Of a DNA stretch of 47,632 bases, positions 1-7,525 are shown piece after piece. The notes below the pieces were generated by a model. That model searched no databases. It saw nothing but the letters and a program-made list of their open reading frames with translations, and was not told the DNA's origin. The stretch covers positions 1 through 47,632 of the forward strand of contig JAAYMA010000016.1 in NCBI GenBank assembly GCA_012521615.1. Reading direction: 5' to 3'. A program made the position numbers and the translations under genes. This DNA comes from Clostridiaceae bacterium. GTDB taxonomy: Bacteria; Bacillota; Clostridia; DSM-8532. Position 1 is the first letter of the stretch, and every line of letters begins with the position of its first letter.

Positions 1-135
1 TATCTTTTCATCAAGTTCTTTTAATACAATCCCACATACGTTTTTCCCCAGCTCAGTTAGTAGCTTATGAAGTTCTTCTTCAAATTCAGGAAAAGTGTAT
101 TTTCCCGAAAGTAATTCTAAAATTTTTGTGCACAA
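1..135 (-). pseudogene. Probable ISLre2-type (UPF0236) transposase N-terminal fragment, runs off the window edge
   Basis: On the minus strand an open frame runs from an in-frame stop at 148-150 to the window edge. It encodes a segment with the pattern LELLSGKYTFPEFEEELHK, then a GKNVCG-x-VLKELDEKI stretch. This resembles the N-terminal helical region of ISLre2-family transposases, which typically read FEEEL-(x)n-G-(x)n-LE-x-DE. No ATG with a ribosome binding site is present. The only in-frame starts are weak, with TTG at 133-135 the most plausible. It may therefore be the start of an intact element continuing outside the window, or a remnant. The family call rests on a short match from memory. 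Confidence 0.4.
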
Positions 136-173
136 AGCAGGAATGTTTTAAATACATACCGAATTATTTCCAT

Positions 174-232
174 AAGACCTCACCGTCCTGTTGAGTTTTT
201 AACTCATCCTGGTTAGAGGATGGTGAGGTCTT
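174..232. repeat. Nested inverted repeat (16-bp arms with an inner hairpin)
   Basis: The arms AAGACCTCACCGTCCT (174-189) and AGGATGGTGAGGTCTT (217-232) are complementary except for one position, which would be a G-U pair in RNA. Inside them lies a second hairpin, TGAGTT (192-197) with AACTCA (201-206). The right arm is followed by a T-rich run on the plus strand, so it could act as a plus-strand terminator. It could also be a structure belonging to the neighbouring mobile element. The octamer CCGTCCTG recurs at 183-190 and 243-250. Confidence 0.6.
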
Positions 233-239
233 TCTTCTA

Positions 240-669
240 TGTCCGTCCTGGTTTTTCCTTCTTTTTGACCTAAGAAAATTTTACACCATCATAAGTTTTT
301 TTACCGCTTCGTGAAACTTAGAATCATTTTTCCATATTAATACCCGGAGCTCACTGCGATATTATTTCTTAAGGGTAAGGAGACTGTATTGACAGAGGAT
401 AATTTTTTAAAATTGATGGGAAATATCGACAAAAATTGGTGGATTGTCAGAGTATGGAAATGCAGCGCGTAAATAATCAGGTAATTGCTCTCAAACATGA
501 AAGCAAAATGAAATTCACTGCATTATCTGATGGATATAAAGAGTATTTAAAAACATCAGGAACATGATAAAAGATAAGATGAAATCGAAACACAGATTAA
601 TAATCTGTCATTATAAATAATTAGTCATAATCCAGCCTGAAGAACTGGAAGGCAGCAGAAGAAAGCAGA
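240..669. other. Intergenic stretch with only decayed short reading frames
   Basis: No intact gene is visible. One frame (389-472, plus) has a real-looking start: AAGGAG at 377-382, 6 nt before a TTG. It stops after 27 codons. Its opening, TEDNFLKLMGNIDKN, resembles the N-termini of membrane anti-sigma-like proteins found in clostridia, so it may be a gene remnant. A second short frame (ATG at 454, about 37 codons) follows with no ribosome binding site. The rest is AT-rich sequence without recognisable structure. Confidence 0.4.
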
Positions 670-1935
670 CTAAAAAATGTCAAGTATTTTGCTTGCTGCC
701 TTTATTTTGATACGTTCAATCACACCGCCTGCCATCACATAACAGGTGTCTTCACCTGCGAACGAAATACTTTTTATTTCGCTCTGGGCAGTGTATGAGT
801 CTATAATTTGTCCATTCTGGTCAATGAAGAGAATCTCATGGCCAGTTATCAAAGCGGCCGTTCTGCCGGAAGATGCAATAGAAGTAACCTGACCGTTTAC
901 AGTAAAACTATGTTTTGCAGATGCATCAGGTGAGAGTATTTCTATATTGGTGATATATCTGTTTTCCCGGTTTAGTACACCTGTATCAATGTACGCGACA
1001 ACAGGATACTTGTTGTTTATAACATTTGCAGCCATTATTGCAGGCTCTTCAAATCTCTTTTCATAAACTGTACGTAACAGATTATCTATTACTACAAGAC
1101 TTTTTTCACCATAGAGCATCAGATTTCCGTTAACAGGCACACCCTTTGCTACAACCTCATTTTCCCCTCTTATACTGGCTTTCTGATTCATGGTCAGATC
1201 CAGCAAATCAAAGAAACCGCTAACTTCCAGTCCGGAAACATCAATGCCGCTTATTACAAAGGTGGATTTATCAAACTCAGGATAATGCCATGCAGAAACA
1301 GGGTAATAGTTTGATATATTCCTGTATGCTACCTCCTGACCATCAATTGTCCAGGCCCGGATGGTACGCTTATACCCTGCCTCCCTGCTCTTAGTAATGA
1401 TAAGGATCCAGCTATCGGAGATATCTGCAAAAACAATGTCCTCATCAAGATTCTTCTGCCATAATATTTTACCATCATTGATTACAGCAAGATATCTGCC
1501 GTCTGTATCAGCTACCAGAAGATTCTTTTTATAAGACTGGATAAAGGGTTTATTCAGTGCTACAGGAATATATGACTTTTCAACACCTTCTGCATCATAG
1601 ATTCTTACAGAACTTTTGTCAACAACGGCAAGATTACCCGAAACAGCAGTCATATGTACAGGAGTATCAGTGTTATAGGAAGCTATAAATTTTATTTTTT
1701 GAGTTAACTCTTTTTTGCTTTTTGAAATTATTCTGTTATAAATATCATTTATGCCTTCAGAAAATACTTCTGCCGGATTTATATCAAAAAAAGCATATAT
1801 GGCAACCGAGGCAGTTAATATCATAATTAACAGAAACAGGGCCAGTCTTTTTAAGCCTACCCCCCTGTTTTTCTTTCTTTTATCTTTGGTTTTTTCGTTT
1901 TTTGTCGACATTAAAAGTGCATTTCTCCTTTTCAA
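670..1935 (-). CDS. DUF5711 family membrane-anchored beta-propeller-like protein
   Basis: This 421-residue protein has a basic N-terminus (many Lys/Arg up to about residue 27), one transmembrane helix (about 28-50) and a long extracytoplasmic part. That part has the alternating beta-strand pattern of WD/PQQ-like propellers, with repeats such as LAVVDKSSVRIYD, LLVADTDGRYLAVI and LMLYGEKSLVVIDN. This matches the DUF5711 family, whose function is unknown. The start is ambiguous: a TTG at 1935 preceded by AGAGGAAG, or an ATG eight codons later (1911). It lies 60 bp downstream of the SLH-protein gene on the same strand and is probably the last gene of a three-gene envelope transcript. An extracytoplasmic scaffold or sensor role is inference. 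Confidence 0.75.
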   Translation of the reverse strand: MKRRNALLMSTKNEKTKDKRKKNRGVGLKRLALFLLIMILTASVAIYAFFDINPAEVFSEGINDIYNRIISKSKKELTQKIKFIASYNTDTPVHMTAVSGNLAVVDKSSVRIYDAEGVEKSYIPVALNKPFIQSYKKNLLVADTDGRYLAVINDGKILWQKNLDEDIVFADISDSWILIITKSREAGYKRTIRAWTIDGQEVAYRNISNYYPVSAWHYPEFDKSTFVISGIDVSGLEVSGFFDLLDLTMNQKASIRGENEVVAKGVPVNGNLMLYGEKSLVVIDNLLRTVYEKRFEEPAIMAANVINNKYPVVAYIDTGVLNRENRYITNIEILSPDASAKHSFTVNGQVTSIASSGRTAALITGHEILFIDQNGQIIDSYTAQSEIKSISFAGEDTCYVMAGGVIERIKIKAASKILDIF

Positions 1936-1995
1936 ACTTCCTCTTGTGTTGAATTATACACTTCATTGTCGTTAATGAAAAGTCCTGTATCTTAA

Positions 1996-3537
1996 TCAGA
2001 ATTTCATTATCCTGTCCCGATAGTCCTTTATAAGATCGTCACCCATGTATGATATAAGGTCATACAATAAATTTGCCGTATATCCATAAGTAAGGTGGGA
2101 ATGCGGATTAAATCTCCCTGTTTCATCAGGACCGACAAGTCCGAGAGTACTTACAACAAAAGCAGCATTCCTTGCATATGCAGGTATAATGTCATTGTCA
2201 GCAAAAGGTGTTGATGCATACGGGTATGGTGCAAGATTCTCCAGTCCCAGTGCTGCTACAATCATTTTTATAGCCTCAGCCTTTGTTACATAAGAGTTGG
2301 GACTGAACCTGCCATTTCCTGAACCTTTTGTAATACCTTTTTGATAGGCCTTTTTTATAGATTCATAAAACGGATGATCTACAGGTACATCATTAAATGG
2401 TGATACCTCCGGCTCAGTATTTCTTTGAGTTCTTCTGTTTCCTACCAGGCTTGTCCGGACATTCGGATCTTCCGGAATATCCTTTATGGCATTCATGAGC
2501 ATTTCCACAAATTCTGCCCTGGTCACTTTTCTGTTTATTTGAAAATTACTTCCCAATCCGGGTATTACCTCAAGTCCATAAAGTATACTGATTGGCTCCT
2601 CATCCCAGTATCCTGAAATATGCTTAAGATCGGGAACCATAAGTCTTTTGGTTACCACCGGGGAATTAAGACTGTGAACATTCGTATAGGTTTTCAATAC
2701 ATCTGTAGGTTTGCCGCTGGTTGTAAACTCGGGAAGACGGGCCGTATACATCAAAGTAGATTCATCCCAGGTTTTTTTGATATATCCCCCTTCAAAACTT
2801 ATCTGATACGGTTCATTTTCTGAATACTGAAATTGGTTGCGTCTTGAATTGGAAACTGTCACTTCGGCCTGACCGCCCCAGTTGACACGGCCTTCATCGC
2901 CCATGAGATCTGCTTCTATAAGGATACTTATTTTCTGGGTCTGGGTACTGCTCCAGAACTGGTCATAGGCATAGAGTTTTCCTGACATATCAACTGTTAT
3001 CGTGTTGGGATTATTTAAAGCAGCCGCACCTACGGCATAGACTTTTCTGTCCACGAATTCGCCGGCATGATACTTTATTCCGGGCTTAGGATCTGTCAGT
3101 ACTGATCTTGAAAAATGGGCATCAATGAGACGATAGGTCGTGCCCCCTATATTAACCACTTCAGTAGGAGTACGGCTTAAGGTTGTAGTTTCAGCTATTT
3201 GCCCGTTAGGCAGTGTATCCCGGACAGTCTCATATATGACTACCCGGCTCAATGATACATTATAATCCGGGTTGGACAGCCTGTAAGTGTATGTTGCTGT
3301 TATTGTATCATTCCTGTCAGTCTTTTTAATAGTAAGGTCACCTGTCAGCAATATGGGCTTTCCTGTCAGAAAACATACTTCACTATACTGGTATAAATCT
3401 TTTTCAGTTGAATTTTCAATTGAAATCCCGCCCTGATAGCCCATGCTTCCTTCAACTGCAAAAGCTTTTACAGGCAGGGACAGGGCAAAGGATATCACAA
3501 GTATGATCAGCACAAATCTGAAACTGTATCTTTTCAT
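1996..3537 (-). CDS. Secreted S-layer-homology (SLH) domain protein
   Basis: The start is taken at the ATG at 3537, because AAAGGAG lies about 8 nt upstream; an upstream in-frame ATG at 3576 would overlap the previous gene. The protein is about 513 residues. It begins with a signal peptide (MKRYSFRFVLIILVISFALS, then LPVKAFA), followed by a roughly 270-residue beta-rich region of unknown type. The C-terminal third carries SLH modules, with patterns such as FNDVPVDHPFYESIKKAYQ, GITKGSGNGRFSPN and the degenerate TPFADND. SLH modules bind pyruvylated secondary cell-wall polymers, so the protein is expected to sit on the cell surface. It is flanked 13 bp upstream by a secreted repeat protein and downstream by the DUF5711 gene. 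What the N-terminal region does is not known. Confidence 0.8.
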   Translation of the reverse strand: MKRYSFRFVLIILVISFALSLPVKAFAVEGSMGYQGGISIENSTEKDLYQYSEVCFLTGKPILLTGDLTIKKTDRNDTITATYTYRLSNPDYNVSLSRVVIYETVRDTLPNGQIAETTTLSRTPTEVVNIGGTTYRLIDAHFSRSVLTDPKPGIKYHAGEFVDRKVYAVGAAALNNPNTITVDMSGKLYAYDQFWSSTQTQKISILIEADLMGDEGRVNWGGQAEVTVSNSRRNQFQYSENEPYQISFEGGYIKKTWDESTLMYTARLPEFTTSGKPTDVLKTYTNVHSLNSPVVTKRLMVPDLKHISGYWDEEPISILYGLEVIPGLGSNFQINRKVTRAEFVEMLMNAIKDIPEDPNVRTSLVGNRRTQRNTEPEVSPFNDVPVDHPFYESIKKAYQKGITKGSGNGRFSPNSYVTKAEAIKMIVAALGLENLAPYPYASTPFADNDIIPAYARNAAFVVSTLGLVGPDETGRFNPHSHLTYGYTANLLYDLISYMGDDLIKDYRDRIMKF

Positions 3538-3550
3538 GACCATATCTCCT

Positions 3551-5176
3551 TTAATCGCATATGATAAGAATTCCATCGAGATTTTCTGAATGCCTTATAA
3601 TTTTTACCTCGTCTCCTTCTTTTAACAGTGAAGAAGAACCGACTTTTCCGCCCTTAAGAACTATTGCATTTACAGGTATTTCAATTTCAAGATCATCATG
3701 ACCGGACCACTGATCCTCATCCATATCGTATACCAGGACATTGCTAAGTTCCAATCCTGTCGGGTTCTCAATAATGATTCCGATGCTGTCATATGATCCA
3801 CCTGACAGACCTGTTATTCTTCCTGAAACCGGACTGTTTGCATAAGGCGCAGTGCTTATAAGTTCAATTTTAGATCCATTGGCCACAATATATACTGTCC
3901 GGCCTTTGTAATCATCCTTAAAGTCCCGCATACTTCCTATACCGTCTTCAGTAATTAATCTGGTTACAGTCAAATCAATATCGAATGTTTTAGGAGTATT
4001 GGTAAATTCCCATGTAACACCATTTAAGCGTGCAAAAGATTCTACGGTAATGTTCTCTTCAGGTTTAACACCGCTAATTCTTCCGCGATATATGGTAAGC
4101 CCCATATTGTTTAAGCTGTCGCAGGTAATAAGGTTCGCCAAAAAGCCGTTATTGTACCTTTCCATTGAGATTTTTACAGGATCAAGAATATTTAGTGCAG
4201 TTATGTCTACAAGCCTGCCATCCTTCACTACTATCAGATTCTCATCAAAAGCGACAGGCTCGGATAAATTCTGCAGGTAAAGATTGTTTGAAGAAACCCT
4301 TAACAAATTGTCTTTCATGACCATTTCAAACGGTGAATTCATGCGGTAGCTGGCAGCTACAATTCTTTCTGTGCCGTCCGGTGCCTGTTGTGTCGCAAAA
4401 TAGGAAATACCTGCGCCTCTCCTTGCCGGCCTTTCATTATATTCCTCACTGAACTTTATACTCTTAACACCAATAAAGGAAGAGTTTTTCCATTGACCAT
4501 TTACAAACTCCTGTAGATTGGAAACTATAAGTGCATCTCTGAAAGTATCAAAAAATTCAAATCTACCCCTGTAGATTCCTGTAACAAAACTCGGATTTTT
4601 CTCAATATCAATGCTGGCAATATGAATATTTGTACCATCAACCTGAACCAGAAGCTTTACTTTCTCTCCCGGTGAAATATTTGAGAAACTTTCAGATTTA
4701 CCGTTTCTGTAGACAGAAACCCCAACAGGTACAGAATAATATGCAAAAGTGCCGTCTTCTTTTTTTAAACTCAACCAGTTGACACCTTTATAATGAACAG
4801 TGCCGTAGACGGGTTTATAAAAACTTCTGGCACTGATTTTTTCTATATACCGGTCATTGTCAAGTCTGATAAACACCCTGTCGCCAGGCTGAATATTCTG
4901 TATCCCGACAATATATCCATCCCGTATAGCAGTTACATTAAACCCATAGGTAAATGTCCGAAAAGCTGTCAGATTCTCTGCAGAATCCGGAGCAGTACCC
5001 GAACCGTCTTCATAATAAAGCGTGATGTATCCAAGAGAATAGTTATTCTCTTTTACAATTCCTTCAACATGATATTCTTCCGAGGACGACCATTGAGCCC
5101 CTGCATGAATAGTACTGCATGTTATTGCTATAGCTGCAATAATGAGAATAAGGAAAATCTTTTTGGTAAGTTTCAA
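3551..5176 (-). CDS. Secreted protein of unknown function with five beta-barrel-like repeats
   Basis: The start is a TTG at 5176 with AGGAGG 8 nt upstream; the nearer ATG is out of frame. A signal peptide covers about residues 1-27, with likely cleavage after HAGA. I do not recognise the family. By eye the mature part has about five modules, opening near residues 36 (YHVEGIV), 123 (VYGTV), 198 (VTGIYRG), 362 (IYRGRI) and 449 (PVSGRI). They close with motifs such as QPGDRVFIRL, SPGEKVKLLV, YKGRTVYIV and KEGDEVKII. This pattern suggests repeated small beta-barrels of KOW or OB-like topology. It is the first gene of a probable operon with the SLH protein and the DUF5711 protein, which points to a cell-surface role. 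Confidence 0.7.
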   Translation of the reverse strand: MKLTKKIFLILIIAAIAITCSTIHAGAQWSSSEEYHVEGIVKENNYSLGYITLYYEDGSGTAPDSAENLTAFRTFTYGFNVTAIRDGYIVGIQNIQPGDRVFIRLDNDRYIEKISARSFYKPVYGTVHYKGVNWLSLKKEDGTFAYYSVPVGVSVYRNGKSESFSNISPGEKVKLLVQVDGTNIHIASIDIEKNPSFVTGIYRGRFEFFDTFRDALIVSNLQEFVNGQWKNSSFIGVKSIKFSEEYNERPARRGAGISYFATQQAPDGTERIVAASYRMNSPFEMVMKDNLLRVSSNNLYLQNLSEPVAFDENLIVVKDGRLVDITALNILDPVKISMERYNNGFLANLITCDSLNNMGLTIYRGRISGVKPEENITVESFARLNGVTWEFTNTPKTFDIDLTVTRLITEDGIGSMRDFKDDYKGRTVYIVANGSKIELISTAPYANSPVSGRITGLSGGSYDSIGIIIENPTGLELSNVLVYDMDEDQWSGHDDLEIEIPVNAIVLKGGKVGSSSLLKEGDEVKIIRHSENLDGILIICD

Positions 5177-5279
5177 GTTTCATGCCTCCTGTTACAAAAA
5201 CACATTCTAAAAGGATTATCGGCATTTAACGGGGCTTTATAAATAAGAATTTCATTACGCTTTTGTGACAAGACGTTAA

Positions 5280-6167
5280 TTAGTTTTTCTTCCTGACAAA
5301 TCTCATCTCTGTTACCATCATTCCGGACAATATTAAAAGGCATCCTAAAAAGGTTTCCAAGGACATTTTCTCTGTAACTCCCCGGGCATCAGGCACAATT
5401 AAGGCAAATATTGCGCCGAAAACTGGCTCAAATGTAAGTAAAAGCGCCGTTCTTGTAGGAGTTGTATACTTCTGCGCAATGGTTTGTATTCCATAGGCAA
5501 AGGCTGTCCCTATTGCGCCTGTATAGAGTATTGTAAGTATAATTTGCCTGTTAAATTCGATAGGCTCCAATTGTTCGTAAATACCAAAAAAAGCCCAGGT
5601 AAGTGCACAAAGGATACCCGCTGTAGCTACCTGTACAGTTGCCAGCTGGTACACATCTACATCTGAAGCGTATTTGTCTATAAAAATAATCTGAAACGCA
5701 AAACATACCGCACAGAGTAAAGTTAAGGTATCACCTATAACCCATCTCCCGCTAAATCCGGTAAGGGCGAACAGCCCCAGGGTTGCCAAAATTACACCGA
5801 CTACAGCATTCAAAGGCGGTCTCTTTTTTAATAAGGTGGCTGATATTACAGGAACCATTATTACGTTAAGCCCGGTTATGAACGCCGAGTTGGAAGCCGA
5901 AGTGGTCCTAAGACCTATTACCTGCAAAATCATTCCACCAAAGAGAAAGAGTCCGACTGTTATACCACTTAAAATTGCCTTTTTATTTATAGTTTTCAGG
6001 TTTTTATGAAAAATTAGACCCATTAATAATCCTGCAACTAAAAATCTTAGGGTCAGATAAGCGTATGGCGGAATATCCTCAGATATATTTTTCATCACTA
6101 TGAAGGATGAACCCCATACCACAGTTATGCTTAAAAGTGCCAGTTCAGCTTTCAGTTGTTTTGACAT
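5280..6167 (-). CDS. EamA/DMT superfamily transporter
   Basis: This 295-residue, highly hydrophobic protein has about ten transmembrane segments arranged as two EamA repeats. The first opens with ALLSITVVWGSSFIVMKNI and the second with LTLLCAVCFAFQIIFIDKYA. This fold belongs to the drug/metabolite transporter superfamily, whose members export or import small metabolites; the substrate cannot be predicted from sequence. A short basic tail (RFVRKKN) ends the protein. The gene has its own promoter (6219-6248), which lies against the terminator of the upstream CvpA-family gene. It is followed after 103 bp by the secreted repeat protein, so it may or may not share a transcript with the envelope genes. 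Confidence 0.85.
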   Translation of the reverse strand: MSKQLKAELALLSITVVWGSSFIVMKNISEDIPPYAYLTLRFLVAGLLMGLIFHKNLKTINKKAILSGITVGLFLFGGMILQVIGLRTTSASNSAFITGLNVIMVPVISATLLKKRPPLNAVVGVILATLGLFALTGFSGRWVIGDTLTLLCAVCFAFQIIFIDKYASDVDVYQLATVQVATAGILCALTWAFFGIYEQLEPIEFNRQIILTILYTGAIGTAFAYGIQTIAQKYTTPTRTALLLTFEPVFGAIFALIVPDARGVTEKMSLETFLGCLLILSGMMVTEMRFVRKKN

Positions 6168-6218
6168 TTTACCCCTCTGTTATGTAAGATTATAAATTTG
6201 TTTTCGGACAATATAGAA

Positions 6219-6248
6219 ATTATACAAGTTTCTCTCCGAAAACGTCAA
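6219..6248 (-). promoter_or_regulatory. Sigma-A-type promoter of the DMT transporter gene
   Basis: On the minus strand TTGACG (6248-6243) and a perfect TATAAT (6224-6219) are separated by 18 nt, about 50 bp upstream of the start codon. The -35 box directly abuts the T-tract of the upstream terminator, so the two genes are probably separate transcription units. Confidence 0.65.
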
Positions 6249-6249
6249 C

Positions 6250-6299
6250 AAAAAGCCCTGTCCAGCCTTTATAACCAAGTATACCAGGCCTGACAGGGC
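6250..6299 (-). terminator. Rho-independent terminator of the CvpA-family gene
   Basis: GCCCTGTC (6255-6262) pairs with GACAGGGC (6292-6299), extended by an imperfect inner stem. On the minus strand it is followed by TTTTTG. It lies just past the end of the CvpA-family gene. Confidence 0.8.
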
Positions 6300-6335
6300 A
6301 GTTGGTCAGCTTTATTTTACTGTTTAAACCCAAAA

Positions 6336-7154
6336 TCAGAGTTTGTTTGACACAAAATTAATGATAAAAGATTCCGAGTAAGCTTCAGGCACTTTCACTA
6401 TTCCGAGGGCACCAAGTACAGGAATCAGGAGAACAAAAACCACGTAGCAAATCAGACTGCCGGCTGCAAAGCCTACTATCATTCCGCCCGTTCTGTTGGC
6501 AGTACCCAGGATTGCACTGGATCTTAAAACTGTTGTCAACAGCTTTCCGAAAATATAGACAACAAGTCTTACAGCAACAAACAAAACAATCAATGAAAAT
6601 ACCCTCAAAATAGAATAGACAAATAAATCATTCAAAGAAGTGACAGTCTCGGCATACATTGCACTTGTATCTGATGCCCTGGCTGTAATGGATATTATCT
6701 GTTCCAGTACAGGATTTTCAGAAAAAGCATCTTTAATAAGGGGGTTCTGAACGAAAATCTCAGCAACCGACCGGGTTTCACTTATGTTTATGGCATTTAT
6801 AGAGGATAAAACGGGAACAACTTCGTTGATTTTTTCAGAAATACTTGTGCCTATAGTTGTTTTATTCATAATAAACAGGGATAATTTTGAAGAAAAAAGT
6901 GCCGCCACTATGAAAGCCAAAACATATCCTACCAGGTTGAATACAGTATTGACAAGTCCCTTCAGATAACCTCTGAAACCGTACAAAGCTATTACAACAA
7001 TCAGAACATAATCCACCCAGTTTATCCCTATATCAATAATCAAATCGGCTGCTATTATCAAAACGACAGCCAAAAACAAAAGTAACGCCGGTATACGATT
7101 CATGGTCTCTGCAACAGGTCTGGGTTTGCCATATCTGTAACTCATTAAGAACAC
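6336..7154 (-). CDS. CvpA family membrane protein
   Basis: This 272-residue protein has an N-terminal extension with an extra helix (about residues 22-40), followed by a CvpA-type core. The core motif NWVDYVLIVVIALYGFRGYLKG matches the conserved opening of the family. Further helices lie near 68-90, 180-207 and 223-250. CvpA proteins are named for colicin V production in E. coli; in Gram-positives their role is poorly defined and linked to the envelope. The extended loop with SSINAINISETRSV is not part of the usual core. A 30-codon membrane peptide gene lies 56 bp upstream and likely shares its promoter. A strong terminator follows. Confidence 0.75.
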   Translation of the reverse strand: MFLMSYRYGKPRPVAETMNRIPALLLFLAVVLIIAADLIIDIGINWVDYVLIVVIALYGFRGYLKGLVNTVFNLVGYVLAFIVAALFSSKLSLFIMNKTTIGTSISEKINEVVPVLSSINAINISETRSVAEIFVQNPLIKDAFSENPVLEQIISITARASDTSAMYAETVTSLNDLFVYSILRVFSLIVLFVAVRLVVYIFGKLLTTVLRSSAILGTANRTGGMIVGFAAGSLICYVVFVLLIPVLGALGIVKVPEAYSESFIINFVSNKL

Positions 7155-7210
7155 CCCTATATATGCAATATATAATTAATTATTTATTTTCTTAAAATTT
7201 CGGGGAAATA

Positions 7211-7303
7211 TTACTTGAAGAAAAATGTAAGATTAATCAGAAAAAATAATACTATCGAGATAATCAGAACGCCGATTTTTAATGCGTTTTTACTAAAAGG
7301 CAT
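7211..7303 (-). CDS. Putative 30-residue single-pass membrane micro-protein
   Basis: A reading frame of 30 codons begins with an ATG preceded by GGGAGAG at good spacing. It has three basic residues at the N-terminus (MPFSKNALK, plus a C-terminal Lys). The rest is almost wholly hydrophobic (IGVLIISIVLFFLINLTFFF), as in a single transmembrane helix. A sigma-A promoter lies about 75 nt upstream, and the CvpA-family gene follows 56 bp downstream on the same strand. I do not recognise a family. It could be a real regulatory or structural small protein, or a translated leader of the downstream gene. Confidence 0.5.
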   Translation of the reverse strand: MPFSKNALKIGVLIISIVLFFLINLTFFFK

Positions 7304-7377
7304 AAATCTCTCCCTTTCCAATACCTCTTCATCATTTACTCTTAAAAACTGGTAAATATAAAATTTATGTCGGTGAC

Positions 7378-7406
7378 ATTATAACACTTGATGCAGAATT
7401 TGTAAA
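7378..7406 (-). promoter_or_regulatory. Sigma-A-type promoter for the micro-protein and CvpA-family gene
   Basis: TTTACA (7406-7401), a 17-nt spacer and a perfect TATAAT (7383-7378) read on the minus strand. There is no other gene between this promoter and the 30-codon frame. Confidence 0.65.
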
Positions 7407-7470
7407 ATTATTTTAATAATTTTATTACCGAATCGTAGTATTTTAATTTTGCCATTACATCCAGCCCGTC

Positions 7471-7499
7471 TTTCCAACTGCTGTTATCTCTGTTAGAAT
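7471..7499 (+). promoter_or_regulatory. Probable promoter of rqcH
   Basis: TTTCCA (7471-7476), a 17-nt spacer and TAGAAT (7494-7499) lie 27 bp before the rqcH start codon. It is divergent from the promoter at 7378-7406. Confidence 0.45.
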
Positions 7500-7525
7500 A
7501 GTTTTATTGTAAATGAGGTGATTGT

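Noticed and set aside
600-710. GGCAGCA/TGCTGCC inverted repeat at the end of the DUF5711 gene considered as its terminator
   Set aside because: The loop is long and there is no T-tract after the stem on the minus strand.
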